64,000 bases of DNA from Tachypleus tridentatus (lineage: Eukaryota > Arthropoda > Merostomata > Xiphosura > Limulidae), in contig NC_134834.1 of NCBI RefSeq assembly GCF_004210375.1, forward strand, positions 144,431,009 through 144,495,008. The letters are read 5' to 3'. The translations under genes and the position numbers were made by a program. The first letter of the stretch is position 1, and the number at the start of each line of letters is the position of its first letter. Of this stretch, positions 22,203 to 35,431 are shown piece by piece. Below the pieces are notes generated by a model, which saw only the letters and a program-made list of their open reading frames with translations, ran no database searches and had not been told where the DNA came from.

Positions 22203-25200
22203 CTAAAAAAAAAAAGTAAAAAATATCTGGCCATTAAAGATGAAATAATAAAACTATGTTGAACATTTAAAAAATGACAAATGTATTTGAAAATTTATGA
22301 CACTTTTTTTAAAGTTACACGTGTTTGATTGTGCACTTACCCCTCATCACATCACATAGAACTGTATATTATCAGATTTTTCATGGTTTATATTTTAAAT
22401 TGAAAATGTCCCAAAACCTACATACATTCACCCATGAACTGATGTGGTTTAAAAAAACCCAACAGTGCATTTTCATTGCAAGAATGTGACTTCCATTCAC
22501 AGCCAATCACTGTTGTTAAGATGGTTTAACCAAAATGTCCCTGGTATAAAATTCTCCCAATAAAGGTGGGCCCATGGTGTAAGAAGCAAATACTTATTTA
22601 CAATAATTTTAACGTATAAAATCACACTTTGCTAGAATGTTTGAACTAAAGGAAAGGATGGAATGGATTTGGCCTAAACAATAAAACAGCAGTACAGCTT
22701 CTCCAGTAAAGAATAACTAGTTACAGATAGCTTGTACTTTCTAAAAAAAACAACAACGAGACACAGGCACTTCATGCAAATTTCTACCAAATTCACACAC
22801 AGTAGTATAACTACACTTCCTCATTACTGAAACCAGCCACAATAGAAAGTGGTGAAGTACACATAGACCAAAGAAGCTCAACAATTAAGTCAGATGACCT
22901 TTTCTTTTTCATAGGCTGATATATAGAACCAATTATTAAAAGAAACAAATTGAAACAAAAGAATCCTTAGTATGAACACAACCATCAGTTACACCTAGAG
23001 ACATAGATGAGAGCATCACACTCAAAGGAAATGGGATACAACAATCCTGAAAAAGCAAATAGTCTGTAAGCATCCATATCCTAAGATAAACATGTCAATG
23101 GAGAAGTCAACAGATATGCTTTTCATCTAGTATAAAGATGTGTGGGGTGAAAATGAAGAAAATACATGGCTAGAGCTAGAGAACTATATAAAAATAGGTG
23201 AAGTGTAGTCTTCCCTGGCAGAAATCATTCAATGGATGCACCTTGGAATGACATATCATGCCAAGTGCAGTCTGCCTGGATAAAAACATTCAGGGGAAGT
23301 GCTTTGGACTTAGAACAAGAAAGATAACCAAATGAGGGCCACCCAGACAAAGACATCTGAGGGAAAAATTGGAATATGTCAAGTGTGGTCCAAGTTGCAA
23401 AAATGTACAGAAGTGCCTTGCATAATATATTTTGTGCCATATATTGCAAGTGTAATATGAAGCATAACAATGAAACAATGACAGAGAAATTAACAATTGT
23501 GGTCTGCCTGAGCAAACTTGTAGGGGAAACACCTTGAATTGATATCAAGATAGCCAAGGAAGGTCCACCCAGGCAAAAACATTCAGGGAAACCCTTTGAT
23601 ATACATGAGATTTATATCATGTACAGTCCATCTGGGCAGAAAACATCCAGTGAAAGCACTATGCATGATAAATAGTGCCGTAACATGTGAATAATGGGCA
23701 AAATATAGACAACAGCTCTCTTCTTATGAAGTGAATACATATGACTAAGATTATGACACTGATAAACTGACAGTGAAGAAAAAAGCATGGACCAAGTAAG
23801 AAAATAAGCTACATGGGTAGCGAGTCCTTGAGAGGACAATGGATCAGACAAAACCCATGCATAAAGATGGAGTTTGGCAATGTCTGGATGAAACACATCC
23901 AATCAAGGTTGCCAAAGTAGACACCTGGACAGAGATAAGGGAAGGAGTTTCTGCTCTAATATGGAACAACTGGTAACATAACAAGAAGTCTGTATCAGAG
24001 AAAGAACCCCGGAAAACAGCCTGAATGGAGGGCAAGCACAGAGGTGAAGGAACCCTACAATCTTGTCTGAACATATCTGCCTCCAGAAGTGAGGTGTGTG
24101 TGGAACGGGAGACCAAAAAGAAGGAAGTTTGGCATTCCAATGAGATGTGTATGCATCAATATGAAGCATAGCCAGGCAAAAACTCACTGATTAAAAAAAA
24201 AAACCCAGATGAAGGGACCAGTTAAAATGTAACCATTTTTTTCATGCATTCTGAAAAGGTTATTCTCAAAAAAACATAAATGGTAGGAATTTCATGCCCA
24301 TCAATATTGCATTTTGAAAAACTTATCTACAAAACAAAAAGGTAGTTTTAAGAAAAACAGTTATTACTTGAATTAAACAGAAGAATAACCTAAGGGACTT
24401 ACATGACTTTCTGAGTTTCATCCTCACTTGGACCAGACCCTAAAATTCTCCGTCGAGCTTCAGCGTACTCTGCTTCTCGCTGCTGTAATGTTTTCACAGG
24501 TTGTCGATTGGGTGATTTTTCACCATTTCCACCAAATCTAGCATCTGAAGGACGTTTCAAAATCTTCACTTGTGGCATATATGGTGTTCGTGAACTATCT
24601 TCTAACATTACTTGTGGAACTCCCACACACTGACCTTCACTTCCCTCGTTGTATTTTCTGTGCATAAGTATGTAATTGCAGAAGTTAAAACAAGCTCTGT
24701 CCTATTAAAGAAGTACTTTTAACTGTTCACATTTAACTGCAAACTTCGTTTACTAAATGACTTCAGTATGATAGAAGTAAAATGTGTAACTTTCTGAAGG
24801 AAAGCAGACAAGAAAATTAGAGTAAAATGTGGGAAAAAAAACAATCCTTCTTGGCTGAAAATTTAAAGTAATTTTAGTTGAAAATTAATGCTTCATCTAC
24901 TTGAAAGTGTTTAGATGAAATTTTAAAAACTTCATTATTCAAATAAATCTTTTTAAACTAAGCAGACTGAATTATACAAAGTTTTAAGAAATAATCATTG
25001 TAAATATACCAAGAATAATAATAATAATAAAAATAAAAAGAGTATAAAAATGTATGCACATCTTGTATGGAGCTAAAATGTATAATGATGAATAGCCCTG
25101 TCAATAAATTTTAAACAAAATGGAAAACAAACCAATATAATACATGAAAAGAAACCAGTATGGAAATCAATACAAGTGAATATCCATGATGATGAGAAAT

Positions 25201-28200
25201 CCACTTGAAGTGAAAATGTGTTCTGAAGATGGTTGGTATGGATATTAAAACTTTCATTTTTTTTAATTAAAGTGAATTTTCAAAATGAAACAATTGTCTT
25301 TTCTGTTGTCAGCTTACTCAAAAGAACAAGAAGACAAAACACTGAAACATTCAAAACTGTATAGAACATTTATAGGAAGAAAAAAATTTTCATTTTGCAC
25401 TCTAGGATTCTATAACTAAAAATATTTAGATGAAAGATGTTTTAGTAATTTACAATTCAGTACATAACAATGGTGAAACTGAAAATACAGAAGTCAAACA
25501 AAATAACAACTAGTAAGTATAAATTAATATTATATAAATTATGAACAGTGCACTCGAAATTTCACATTTGTAGTCTATAATATGTGAAATTTTACTCTGT
25601 AAGGAAATAATTACTAAATCTTCAACCCAACATTAAAAAAAATTATCCAGCTTCAACCTATAAAATCAATGTTTTCTTCCATATTTTACAACTTACTGAC
25701 ATGTAAGCTAAGATACATGTGTTATAGTAATACCTGGTTATCGCTTACCTAAATGTGTTTTTGCAATTTTTTTTCTTTGGATAATAAACAAAAATACATC
25801 ACCTCTTTTTAAAAAAATGCCACAGTTCAAGTTGCCATGAATTTACTCACTTGTTCTGAGTATATTTATTGCCAGTCTCATCATTTCATAACAAAAGTCA
25901 CATGTATTACAAATACATTTAAAAGTACTTTACAAACAAAAGTCACATAAGTATCTTTAAGTACTTCTTAAAGAATCCAAAAGTATAACCCACAGTCTGT
26001 AATATTACTTGAAACAAATGTTAAACACTATGAAGAGATTTGCTACTATTTGAAGCATTTGCCTTTCTTATTTAAAATACAACTTAACATATTTTTGGTT
26101 TCATCATGGTAACAGATAAGAGTTTGAACACTTTTCTTGATGACTGTAGTGAACAAAAAAGGTGAAATTTCACTAATGATTGTAAAACAAAACAGTACAT
26201 CCTACAGTTACAATACAATCTTTACAATAATATACTTCTTTAAAATCATTCAAATCTGGAATGAAGCCTAAGAAGTATCTTTAAACCTCACAACTGACTC
26301 GAACTCATGACTAGCATAAAATAAACTCACTATTTACTGAAGCCTCAGTGTACTTATTTCTCTTCTTATTCCCAATTACTTCTATAGCTTCCCTCAAGGA
26401 TCTTTACTCCCACTTTTACTCCACAAAAAATACCGTTAGAATATCTGTTAGTGGAAGCAGAACATGTGTCAAATTTGGTCCTACTAACTTGTCAGAAGGA
26501 CATTTTAAAAATAGTGACCCTGGGATTCTGAGGGGGGGAGTATAGAAGTTTACACATAAACTGACAAACACATGGTTTAAACTAAGACTGAATGCATGAT
26601 GCACAGTGGTTCATAGTAGCCACTTAAGTGTTGGACAATTTTCTGTAAGGTGCATAGTGCAGTGTTCTATAACTATCCTTGTTTATTAGACTCCTAAATA
26701 TTTGAGTCAATATTAAATGTTGCATTGACTGATCTTTTATTCATCATGCAGTAGTAATTATAAAAATGTCCTACAACAGACAACTGTTTATCTCACATGG
26801 GAACATGATTTCAGTGATGTTTAAAAATCTCTGATGCTCTTGATTTTGATCACATACTTGAATGATAATAATATTAAAACAATTTCTGCATGAATTTAAT
26901 TAGTAAACTATTACAGACTTATAAAAAGACTCAACTGGAAAAATTAGGTTTACCTAGCATCTCAAGATGTTATCCTTTTGGCAACTGAAGGTCAAGTAAT
27001 CTAAGTACATTTTTACCTAAATTTAGTTGATCTATCACTGCTAAAATTATGGAAATAATTCTGGACAACTGGACTAGAAGTATAAACTAGGGATCTAATG
27101 AATCCATTTTATCCTTTTCTGTACTAACAGTGGTGTAAATATATGAAGAAATCCACATGAAGCACTTGACCATGGTTGTGTTATTTCTAGAGGTGTATAC
27201 TGTTGGAGGTGATGTGATAGAATGGGAACATTTTTAGTAGTAGACATTGGTTCATTCAATTACTTCAGAAAGGTGTTGAATACTGTTACTAATCATATCC
27301 ACTATACAATAATGCATTTATAACATTCCTGTGTTCTTGAAAACTGGTTCATAGAGTATGACAGTAAGAACACACCATTCCTATCTTATTAATCATCCTC
27401 CAGATGAGCTTAAATATTGCAACCACCACTGTAATATACAGTTAAAATACATAAACCAAGTGCAATTAATACTTCTTGAAAAATGGGCTATAATAGAAAA
27501 AAAAGATGATTCAATTTAATATCACATGTCGGGTGACAGTCTTAATGGTCATTGCCATCAAGTGTAAAGATACTGAATATCATACTAAAATTAAGACTAT
27601 CATAATCCATAAATGAACTAGGAATGACAAACAAAAAAAACAAATCAGAGAAGTCAATGGTTCATTTCCCAAAGGTTCAGTTTGAACAGATGGTTTGTTT
27701 GTTTCAGAGCAAAGCCCCATTGAGCTACCTGTTGTGTCCACTGCAAGAAATCAACTCCCAGAGCTTAAGGTTGAAGTCTCTGGACTTACTGCTGTCCCAC
27801 CAGGAGACAAAACAAATGGTTCTGAAAAGCATAAAATATGTCAATGTGGGTTTTAACTCCATGCCAAAAGTGTTGAGTTTTGGTAGTAATCATTGCAAAC
27901 TTACAGGAAAGTAATGTTTGCATCAATATGAGGCTTATCTGAATTAAGAATATCAGAGGGCCAATCCCTCAATTACATGTACTCTCATTAAATTTAATCA
28001 CTTACGAATAATAATATTAATAACTATTTATAGCTGCAACTGAGAGAAAAAAATAATGCCTAAAACTGATCAGTATTAGCCTAATGCCACAAACAGCTAA
28101 CTTCAACCACCTGTAGGCCAAGATGAAAAACTCATAAATTCTTCAAATTAGAACATTTATAGAAGTATCTTTCATATTATGTCAGAAATATTTATACTTT

Positions 28201-31200
28201 TTAGAAACATTTCCACAGTATTTTCATTTCATGCATTACTTATGGGTAACACATCCATACACTTACTTCGATGGTTTTTCTTCTGCTTTAACTGTCAGTT
28301 CTTCAAGCTTCTTTTCTAAAATCTTTATAAGAATAAAAACTATAAGCTTAAACACTTGGTTTCTGACAAACACAGCTAAATGTAAAGAAAACACTTTGAA
28401 AGATCCATTTTTTATCACATTCTAAAATTTGAATTTTCACATATTATTGGCCATTTAGAATCTGATGGTAAATTAACCCTAGGATTAAAATTTCCAAAGT
28501 CTAGATGCAGATAATTATTTTACACAATATCTCATAGGACCATACCAAGTTTCCTTGAAACTCCTTTGATCCTCATGAATGAACAAATATCAATCCTTAA
28601 TAGAAACTGTATAAGTTTCAAATTGATACTCAAGTTTATATCAGTAAGATTATATTACCTCATGTGCAATTCCTCTGAAATTTCCTGCACATGCCCCAAT
28701 CCTTTAACAAACTCCCACTTCTACATGTTTCTATGTGTATAGAGCTAGCATATGATGTAACAGTTATCATGCTACGGTCATGCACAAACAAGGGAATGAC
28801 ACAACCTTCATGTACAGAAGTCCTTGCGAACACTAGCACATGATCATATGCTTATTCCTGATGAGGCAAAGAAAATGTACCAGAATTGAGGACAAAGAGT
28901 GAGAAGTTGATACAGAGAGCTAAATATCTATCTAAGGTACATCTTCAGATAAAGAAAATGTTAACTTTATAAACAGTACTTTCCTTTATGCAATTTAAAG
29001 AGCTGGAATATTAAAATTAACTAATGGAGGGGCTGGTGCCAATCAATTATTAAGATGAACTTCTTTCAGAAATAGCAACAGAAAAGAAAAGTCTGTGGGG
29101 TGTGGCTTCCACAAAGTCAGAGGTTATCTAGTGAAGCAGCACCCAATGGAAGACTGCATCCTTCTCAAGCAAGGAATACACTTTGCCCAACTTTGCCTGA
29201 GTCTCAGGAATTTAAAAAATATTTTATTTGTCATAGATCGTCAAAAGAAGCCTAAAGTAAAAATGTGATAGCTATAAAAAACAAAACTGGAATAAGATCA
29301 ATGGAACTAATGTGTAATAAAAACAAAACAATGTACCACTAAACTTTGTTTATTTCTCACAAAGTTACACAAGAGCTATCTGTTCTAGCTGTCCCTATTT
29401 TAGTAGCATGAGACTAGAGGGAAGGCAGTTAATTATCACTGTCCATTGCCAACTCTTGAACTACTGTTTTAACAATGAATAATGGGATTGACCATCACAT
29501 TATAATGGCCCCATAACTGAAGGAGCAAGCATGTTTATTGAGATGGGGATTTGAATAAGATACCCTCAGATTAAGAGTCGAGAGCCAGTTAAACCCAATT
29601 TTTCAGAGCACATCCAGCTTCCCTCTAAAAGCTTGTAAAATTTCTCCACAACTCCCAATGAACATCCATTCAGTAAGCCAATGATGCTATTATAAAAATT
29701 AACTTTTCCAAATCTTAAATGAGTACTTTATCCTGTTATCTTCCGAATAAAGCATTTAGAAATCAGCCTTTATTCTATTGATCTTTTCAATCTGGTATCT
29801 AGTAAGCTTTAATATAATCACATCTTTATCTATATGATAATGCTTCTATCCTTAAAAACATCTTGGGTGCTTTCCTCTATAACCTTTCTAAATACACCCT
29901 ATTCCATATGAAGCCTAATTACTTGGTGGATAGAGAAAACCTCTTTTGAAATGTTATCAATGTGTCTACACATACATCCTAAAATTATATTAGTTTTACT
30001 ACTAACAATGATGCACTGCTTCAACACACTGAGTGGCCTACCCACTGCTATATCAAGTTATTTGTCTTCAAAGATATTGTTGATTGTTTTGACACCTATA
30101 TTAAATGTATGGTTCGAGTTATGATAATCCACAAAATTTACCCTGAACTTACTATAATTAAAGGTAACAGCTAACATACAACATCTCTGATTTAAGTTAA
30201 CAAATTAGTAAGGGAAATTCTCCCATTAGCAATAACATTAGAAGACAAAATTTATAGCACAAAAAATTAAGACATGGCTCCAGTTAACAGTGTTTCCTTT
30301 CTAACAGAGTAGCCAGCCTATGGAATAAACTTCCTTCAGGTGTGTGAAAACATTTATATTCAAGGAGGTTTGAAGGAAACAGTATCAATATTTAATAAGA
30401 GTCCAGGGCTGGATATAAGGAAAGAGTTTGAAATAGAGTAGTCAGAGAAATTGTGGCTATCCAGTAGATTGGCCAAATAGCCTTTTTGTATATTTTGTTA
30501 TATAAATAACATAAACTGTGTATTTTTTCACATTCCTCTTGCTTTGTTTATTTTGCTTTCTAAACACCAGAACGCATGAGTGACAAATGATTAGGTACAA
30601 AAATGTTCCCATACCACTAATTATATACATAGTATGTGGTACAAGATGGTTGCATGCATCTGGTATTTCCTGATATGTAAATCTTTAAAATTTTAATTTT
30701 TCTTTCACTTCAGTTGGGACTCTGAGTGTCATTCAGGTAAATGACTTTTTCTTACTGTAGTTACACATAGGACTGTATCAACTAATTGGTTATTAAAGGT
30801 AAATTCTTGCAGGAGATATTTCATGGCATCTGAAGGTAAAAAACTGTCTTTTTTATGTTGTTCAACCGCACTTTCACTTGGATTTAAATGCTGACCATTC
30901 CCTTATTAATGTCACTAGTGAATATGAAAAAAAAAAAGTCTCAGCAGAAAGTCCTGAAGAAACCCACTTTAAACTCCAATTCGGTTTAGGTGAATATTCA
31001 ACCCTAGAACAAGGCATGGGCTCATCAGGCTGAAGCCCAAGGCCTCACACTAATTAGGGGTCCTCAAGCTATGGCTATAAATGTAGTGTAAGTAGAGGTT
31101 TTGTCTTGAGGTGGCATCTACAAGTTGAAAAGCCTAGGGACAATAAAACCCTCAATCCAGCCTTGTAAATATTACATCTGTTTTCTTCCTTTTCTCTGAT

Positions 31201-34200
31201 CAATCTACCTTTAATTTATTGAACTAACTTATCTCCCACAACCACAAAGATAATTTTCTATTTTAATCTTTTATGTTGCACCTTGCTAAAAGCCTTTTAA
31301 AGTTACAGATATACCAAACCCACACTCTACCCTCATCTATGTAAGCAACAACATTTCTGAAGACTAAAAGATTCATGAGACAAAACTTTCCCTGTGTGAA
31401 ACTGTGCTGGCTGTCCAACTAATTTCTGATTCTTGTTAATTGACTTTGCAAAGCATCTTTAATTAGCCTCTCCAAAACTTCCACCATCATAAAGGTAAGA
31501 CTAAGTGGTCTATAATTATGAGTAATTCTTGTCACATTCTCTAAAACTAGGTATAATATTAACCACCTTCCAGTCTTCTGGCACCTGTTCATTTTTCCAA
31601 AACTCACAAAAACTTCAAGTAAGGTACTTAAATCTGTACTTCTTAACCTCTTTTAGTACCACTGAGAAAATATCTGGCCCAGGAGCCTCATCATTTTTCA
31701 AACTTCCTAATTTTTCTTTAATAGTTTTATGGCTAATATGAAGCTTATGTACACCAATCATATTTCTGACTGGTATGTTCTCAGAATATAAATATTATTC
31801 ACATTTTCTCTAGTAAAAATGAAAAAAAATGTAACAACTCAATGATTTCATAATCTTCTATAAATAATCTTACTCCAGCATCCCAATCCCTCAAATGCCC
31901 AATTCTCATTGTAACATTATGTTTACTTTTAATGTATTCAAGAAAGCCCTTACCTAACCTTTACCTTTAAGTCATTTTAGTAGCCAACAGACTTAATTAT
32001 TTTAAATTTCGAATATTCACTTTTTTAATAATTCTAGTGAGTTGTTCTGGTCTGTTACTTACAGCCACCATTTTTTGACTCTGTGAATCAAACTTATATT
32101 GAATATTTAATTTTATAAACCTCCCATGTCTGAGAAGCATCTCTACTTAACTCTACATCCTAATTATTCAGGATCAAATTCTCCCTCACCCTCCCCTCAA
32201 GATCAGCCTTTCCAAAACTTTGAACCATAATACCATTCCTCCTGAAACTTAATTTTTCAATGATCACTTCTAACCAGATCAAATTTGCCAACCTTACAAC
32301 TTTGTTTTTCCTAACATTATAGAATTGGGAACAATAAAATTCATCATATAAATACACTATTTTTGTGTTCTCACATTTCTTTACGTCTTATCTACTTCTT
32401 ACAACTGTAAGCTTAGTGTTCGAGATGTTCTAGGCTCAAAAGTAGGAATTTTGCAATGGATTTCTGAAGTGCAATTACACAACAGCAGAAATACAAGAAA
32501 TTCTTAAAAAAGGGATGGTGTGAGTTCAAACATGTTATTGGAGTTTATTGAGAAAGTTGCAGAGCAATAAATATTAAACCTTCATTTATTTCAATCCAAA
32601 ATCATATATATATATATTTTCTTTATAGTCTTACAGATAGCATTAAGATGTGAATTCATTTTTCACTACCTAACAATAAATTTATGGATGGCTGGTAGTC
32701 CTGACCCAGAGACTCCTTTAATTTTGCACTCTTAACTATATCCACATTGTAAGTTAGTAGTAAATTAAAAATTGTATCCTCCAAGAAAGTTCCTAAAATT
32801 GTTTGATGAAAAAAATCATCTGAACATTTTCCAACAACCTATCACTCTCACCATTTGACATTAAATTCTCTTGATCAATGCACTTAAACTTATAATCATC
32901 CATGATTATATCTTCATTAGTTACTGCATTCGTGTTCTTATCACAATACTTGTCAATGCATCATTTTACTTCCTTGGGTGTAGTGAGAATATTATTCTAA
33001 CACTTTTGATAACTACATTTTTTGAAAATACCAATTATAACAGTTAGGTCTCTCAGACAGTATATTTTCACGAAAAAAATTCCACTAGAAAAACATAAGT
33101 GACAAAAGAATAATTAATAATATTAAAAATGTCCTAGTGTCCAGGATATCTACACAAGTTTATGAAAATAATTATATTACCCAAGTTAAAATCACCACTT
33201 TTTACAGTACAGTGTGAATGTTATACTTAGCTGGCATGGAAAAACAAACTTTCTTTTTTGATGTCATTTGCTATCTAGACAATATAGAAGGTGAAAATTT
33301 GATTTTCAAAAAGCTATTGACAAGATATAACACAGAATACTAACTTGACCCTTAATTTTTGTCATACATTCTAATGGTCAGTGCTTTGGCCTTTGTTCTC
33401 TTATTTCTATAAATATAAATTGATATGTGGGGTAAATGACCTTTAATTATAATAAGCACAAGGTAAAGCTTTTGGTTTACACAACTTGGTTTGTTTTGAA
33501 CTTTGTGCAATGCTACACAAGGGCTATCTGTCCCTAATTTTGCAGTGTAAGACTAGAAGGAAGGCAGCTAGTCATAATCACCCACTGCCAACTCTTGGGC
33601 TTCTCTTCTACCAATGAATAGTAGAATGGACTGTCACATTATAATACCCCATGGCTGAAAGGGCAAGTATAACTAGTGTGATGGGGATTCAAACCCAGGA
33701 TCCTCTGATTACAAGTCGAGTACCTTAACCACCTAGCCATGCCTGCCCTTTTACACAACTTGAACCACCATTTAATATAGATTAGAATCAACTCAGCAAA
33801 GCAACTTAAGAAAATTATTTCGAGATATGTAGAGATAACTTACTCAAGTCATCTGAGAAAGGATAACAACTGCTGAAAAGGTTTTACATGCAAGATATTA
33901 GAATGATTTAAGAAATGGAAGGGTTATCTTACAGCATTAGGTTAAGATTTTCTTATTTCCTTTTGAGACAAGAAGAGTAAGAGATAATCTTATCAAAGCT
34001 TACAAGATTATCAAAGTGAACAATAACATAAAGGTCACTGGTTTCTTTGTGTTATGTTCTAAGGACAGTCTGATGAAAAGACAGAAGTTTCAGATTTGGA
34101 AAACATAAACTAGACACCAGTTAAGAGATTTTTGTTGTTGTTTTTTTATTGGGGTGATTGATTTTTAGAATTGGTTGACATCAGCAGTAGTGCAGGCCAA

Positions 34201-34797
34201 CATTTACAGGAGTATCAGATATAAATTCATTATTTCTGAAGAAATAGAGGGAAATTTTAAATTTTATTTCCATATGTTGTCCTTATGTCATTTCTTAAGT
34301 TAATAATATATAATTATCCGTACATTATACGTTTAAAAATCTAATTCTCATGTAAATCAACTTAGTTCTTTCACTCCAGTTTTTAACTGTTAGTTTTATA
34401 CTACAGCAGTCTTACTTTTAGTATGATTCTAAAAAGGTAAGTTAATTTAAATTTAAGATCTAATACTGATCTACACATTATTAAAATAGTCCATACATAC
34501 ACTAAGAATAAGTTAGAATAGCAAACAACACTAACAGTAATACAAAGTTATTAGCAGTATTTTTGTATTACTAACTGGTATCCATTCCAAGCTGTACATC
34601 TACAAATTACAACAAAGGTCAAACAGGCAGTAATACCTATTAATACGTAATCCAAGAGCGACTTGTTTCTATTGAAAGTGAATAACAGTATATATATACA
34701 GAAGATGTAGAGTAATGTTACGTATATAGACATTTACCCCATTTTCAATCATATCTTCCCAACTGTCGCATACATCTTCCGACACGTCGTCTGCCAT
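22094..34797 (-). CDS. SZRD1: SUZ RNA-binding domain-containing protein 1, complete four-exon coding region
   Basis: Joining 34797-34738, 28322-28267, 24657-24403 and 22202-22094 gives 480 bases, or 159 residues and a TAG stop, close to the 152 residues of the human protein as I remember it. Every junction has an AG acceptor and a GT donor (GTAAAT or GTAAGT) and the phases agree. Exon 1 encodes an acidic start with a SWED motif. Exon 2 encodes an LEKKLEEL stretch. Exon 3 (residues 40-123) holds the SUZ core: PQVKILKRP at 67-75 and QREAEYAEARRRILGS at 98-113. Exon 4 ends with the SUZ-C-like tail NNVVRQPRGPDG at 140-151 and terminal RR. From family knowledge, SUZ is a small conserved RNA-binding motif; the precise cellular role of SZRD1 is poorly defined. 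Introns are 6.4, 3.6 and 2.2 kb. The identification is secure; possible extra non-coding exons are not excluded. Confidence 0.95.
22203..24402 (-). other. SZRD1 intron 3
   Basis: The intron is 2.2 kb between exons 3 and 4. Its distal part (about 23205-24185) is a degenerate tandem repeat, listed separately. The rest is AT-rich and unremarkable. Confidence 0.8.
23205..24185 (-). repeat. Degenerate tandem repeat of roughly 60 bp in intron 3
   Basis: A motif of the form GTCCACCCAGGCAAAAACAT followed by TCAGGG and a CACTTTG-like end recurs near 23211, 23267, 23336, 23388, 23502, 23561, 23626 and, weakly, 23867. Spacing varies around 50-115 bases. The GC content is above that of the surrounding intron. 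The overlapping minus-strand ORFs of 80-110 codons here are by-products of this array and do not resemble known proteins. Confidence 0.65.
24403..24657 (-). CDS. SZRD1: SZRD1 coding exon 3 (SUZ domain)
   Basis: The exon is 255 bases, with acceptor TTATGCACAG and donor GTAAGT. The first base completes a lysine codon and two bases (AT) are left at the end. It encodes the SUZ core with the conserved LKRP and QREAEYAEARRRILGS segments. The in-frame methionine just upstream of the acceptor is intronic and is not the start. Confidence 0.95.
24658..28266 (-). other. SZRD1 intron 2
   Basis: The intron is 3.6 kb and AT-rich. One Val-like SINE (about 27690-27812) is inserted near its 5' end. No coding exon or RNA gene is visible. 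Confidence 0.8.
27690..27812 (-). mobile_element. Val-like SINE in SZRD1 intron 2
   Basis: TTTGTTTCAGAGCAAAGCCCC, a GAGCTACCTGTTGTGTCCAC block, CTCTGGACTTACTGCTGTCC and CACCAGGAG follow the second SINE family in minus orientation. The plus-strand 96-codon ORF overlapping it is coincidental. Confidence 0.6.
28267..28322 (-). CDS. SZRD1: SZRD1 coding exon 2
   Basis: This 56-base exon lies between an AG acceptor (minus-strand ATAAAG) and a GTAAGT donor. It encodes ILEKKLEELTVKAEEKPS plus two bases of a lysine codon. The LEKKL stretch matches the same segment of vertebrate SZRD1. Entry is phase 0 and exit phase 2, fitting exons 1 and 3. The polypyrimidine tract before the acceptor is weak, and a second AG seven bases into the exon is a possible alternative but would break the frame. 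Confidence 0.88.
29343..29598 (-). mobile_element. Thr-like SINE in SZRD1 intron 1, diverged
   Basis: All body blocks are recognisable (GAGGGAAGGCAGTTAATTATC, AACAATGAATAATGGGATTG, GAGATGGGGATTTGAA), but the tRNA-like end is heavily mutated and no flanking duplication is visible. Confidence 0.8.
30270..30515 (+). pseudogene. CR1/L2-like LINE 3' end, decayed
   Basis: Across shifting frames the plus strand gives RVASLWNKLPSGV, then an FNKS and LDI segment, as in the C-terminal end of the CR1/L2 polyprotein. It is followed by TTGGCCAAATAGCCTTTTTG, a typical end of this LINE group. Stops and frameshifts are present. Confidence 0.65.
31190..32300 (-). pseudogene. CR1/L2-like LINE reverse transcriptase fragment
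   Basis: Minus-strand frames give KSKHNVTMRIGHLRD near 31900, LKNDEAPGPDIFS near 31700 (the N-terminal reverse transcriptase KAPGPDG motif), then VPEDWKVVNIIPSF and a broken NYRPLSLT segment near 31580-31500. This is the block order of CR1/L2/Jockey-type reverse transcriptases. The frame is broken many times. The orientation is opposite to the 3' fragment 0.7 kb away, so the two are not one element in place. Confidence 0.75.
33488..33749 (-). mobile_element. Thr-like SINE in SZRD1 intron 1 with target duplication
   Basis: The copy is complete in minus orientation and is flanked by a perfect 12-bp duplication, TTTACACAACTT, at 33476-33487 and 33750-33761. Confidence 0.96.
34738..34797 (-). 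CDS. SZRD1: SZRD1 coding exon 1
   Basis: The exon carries 20 codons from an ATG at 34797-34795 to a GGG codon directly before a GTAAAT donor (phase 0). The product is acidic and contains SWED, which matches the SWEE of vertebrate SZRD1 in the same position near the N-terminus. The exon reads on into the intron as an apparent longer ORF, which is an artefact of read-through. Confidence 0.92.
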
Positions 34798-34960
34798 TAC
34801 GACGGAAGATAAAAAATAAAATGAAATATAAAGTACAGCGCCCTCTAACGTTATAAACTGGGAACGCGAGCACGAAAGAAAATACAAAATTTCAAAAATT
34901 TGTAATTAAAATAACGTTAACTGTAAGTATGTTTTTCCACATTCTTCTTAATTTGTCTCT
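34798..34960 (-). promoter_or_regulatory. SZRD1: Probable SZRD1 5' UTR and promoter region
   Basis: This is the sequence directly upstream of the SZRD1 start codon. A CTTCCG motif (ETS-type) lies at 34808-34803 on the minus strand, a few bases before the ATG. Local GC is a little higher than in the surrounding introns (for example the GCGAGCACG stretch near 34866). No TATA box at a convincing distance is visible. The transcription start is unknown, so this is placed by position only. Confidence 0.35.
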
Positions 34961-35431
34961 TTCAAATTTAGAATCAGAGGTGAGTAAAAATAGTATTTCA
35001 GGTCTGTTTTTGTCCTCCACAAACCAATGCCTTTTGTACATTACCAGAACTTATCTATTAGGGTGAATGATTAGAAATGAAGTTAGTCGAAGACGTTTCA
35101 AATTGAAAATTACGGTTTGAATTTGAAAAGCTAGAAAACATAGTTTCTAATGTTTCTTATGCTATTAGCATTTAAAGCATTATGGTTTAAAATACAATAT
35201 GATTGAAGGTCATTTAGTTTTCATTAACCCATCTCATTGCATCATTAAACTAGTTTTGAGAAGCCACTAGAACTTGGTACAAATGGCATTTATTCTCGTA
35301 ACTTTTCTATGGGTCCTCAGAAATAGGAATGGTAAGGGTGCGTAAGTCGCCATTCACTTATATAAAATTACAAGGTCAAGGGTGATTGAATGCAAATTTT
35401 ACTATCCCAAATGAAATAATATATTTAAAAT

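Larger units (their letters stand above)
28323..34737 (-). other. SZRD1 intron 1
   Basis: The intron is 6.4 kb and separates the 60-base first coding exon from exon 2. It holds two Thr-like SINEs (29343-29598 and 33488-33749) and CR1/L2-like LINE fragments in both orientations (30.3-30.5 and about 31.2-32.3 kb). No further exon was recognised. Confidence 0.8.

Noticed and set aside
23225-24187. Cluster of overlapping minus-strand ORFs of 80-110 codons
   Set aside because: They overlap each other in different frames inside a degenerate tandem repeat in an SZRD1 intron and resemble no protein family.
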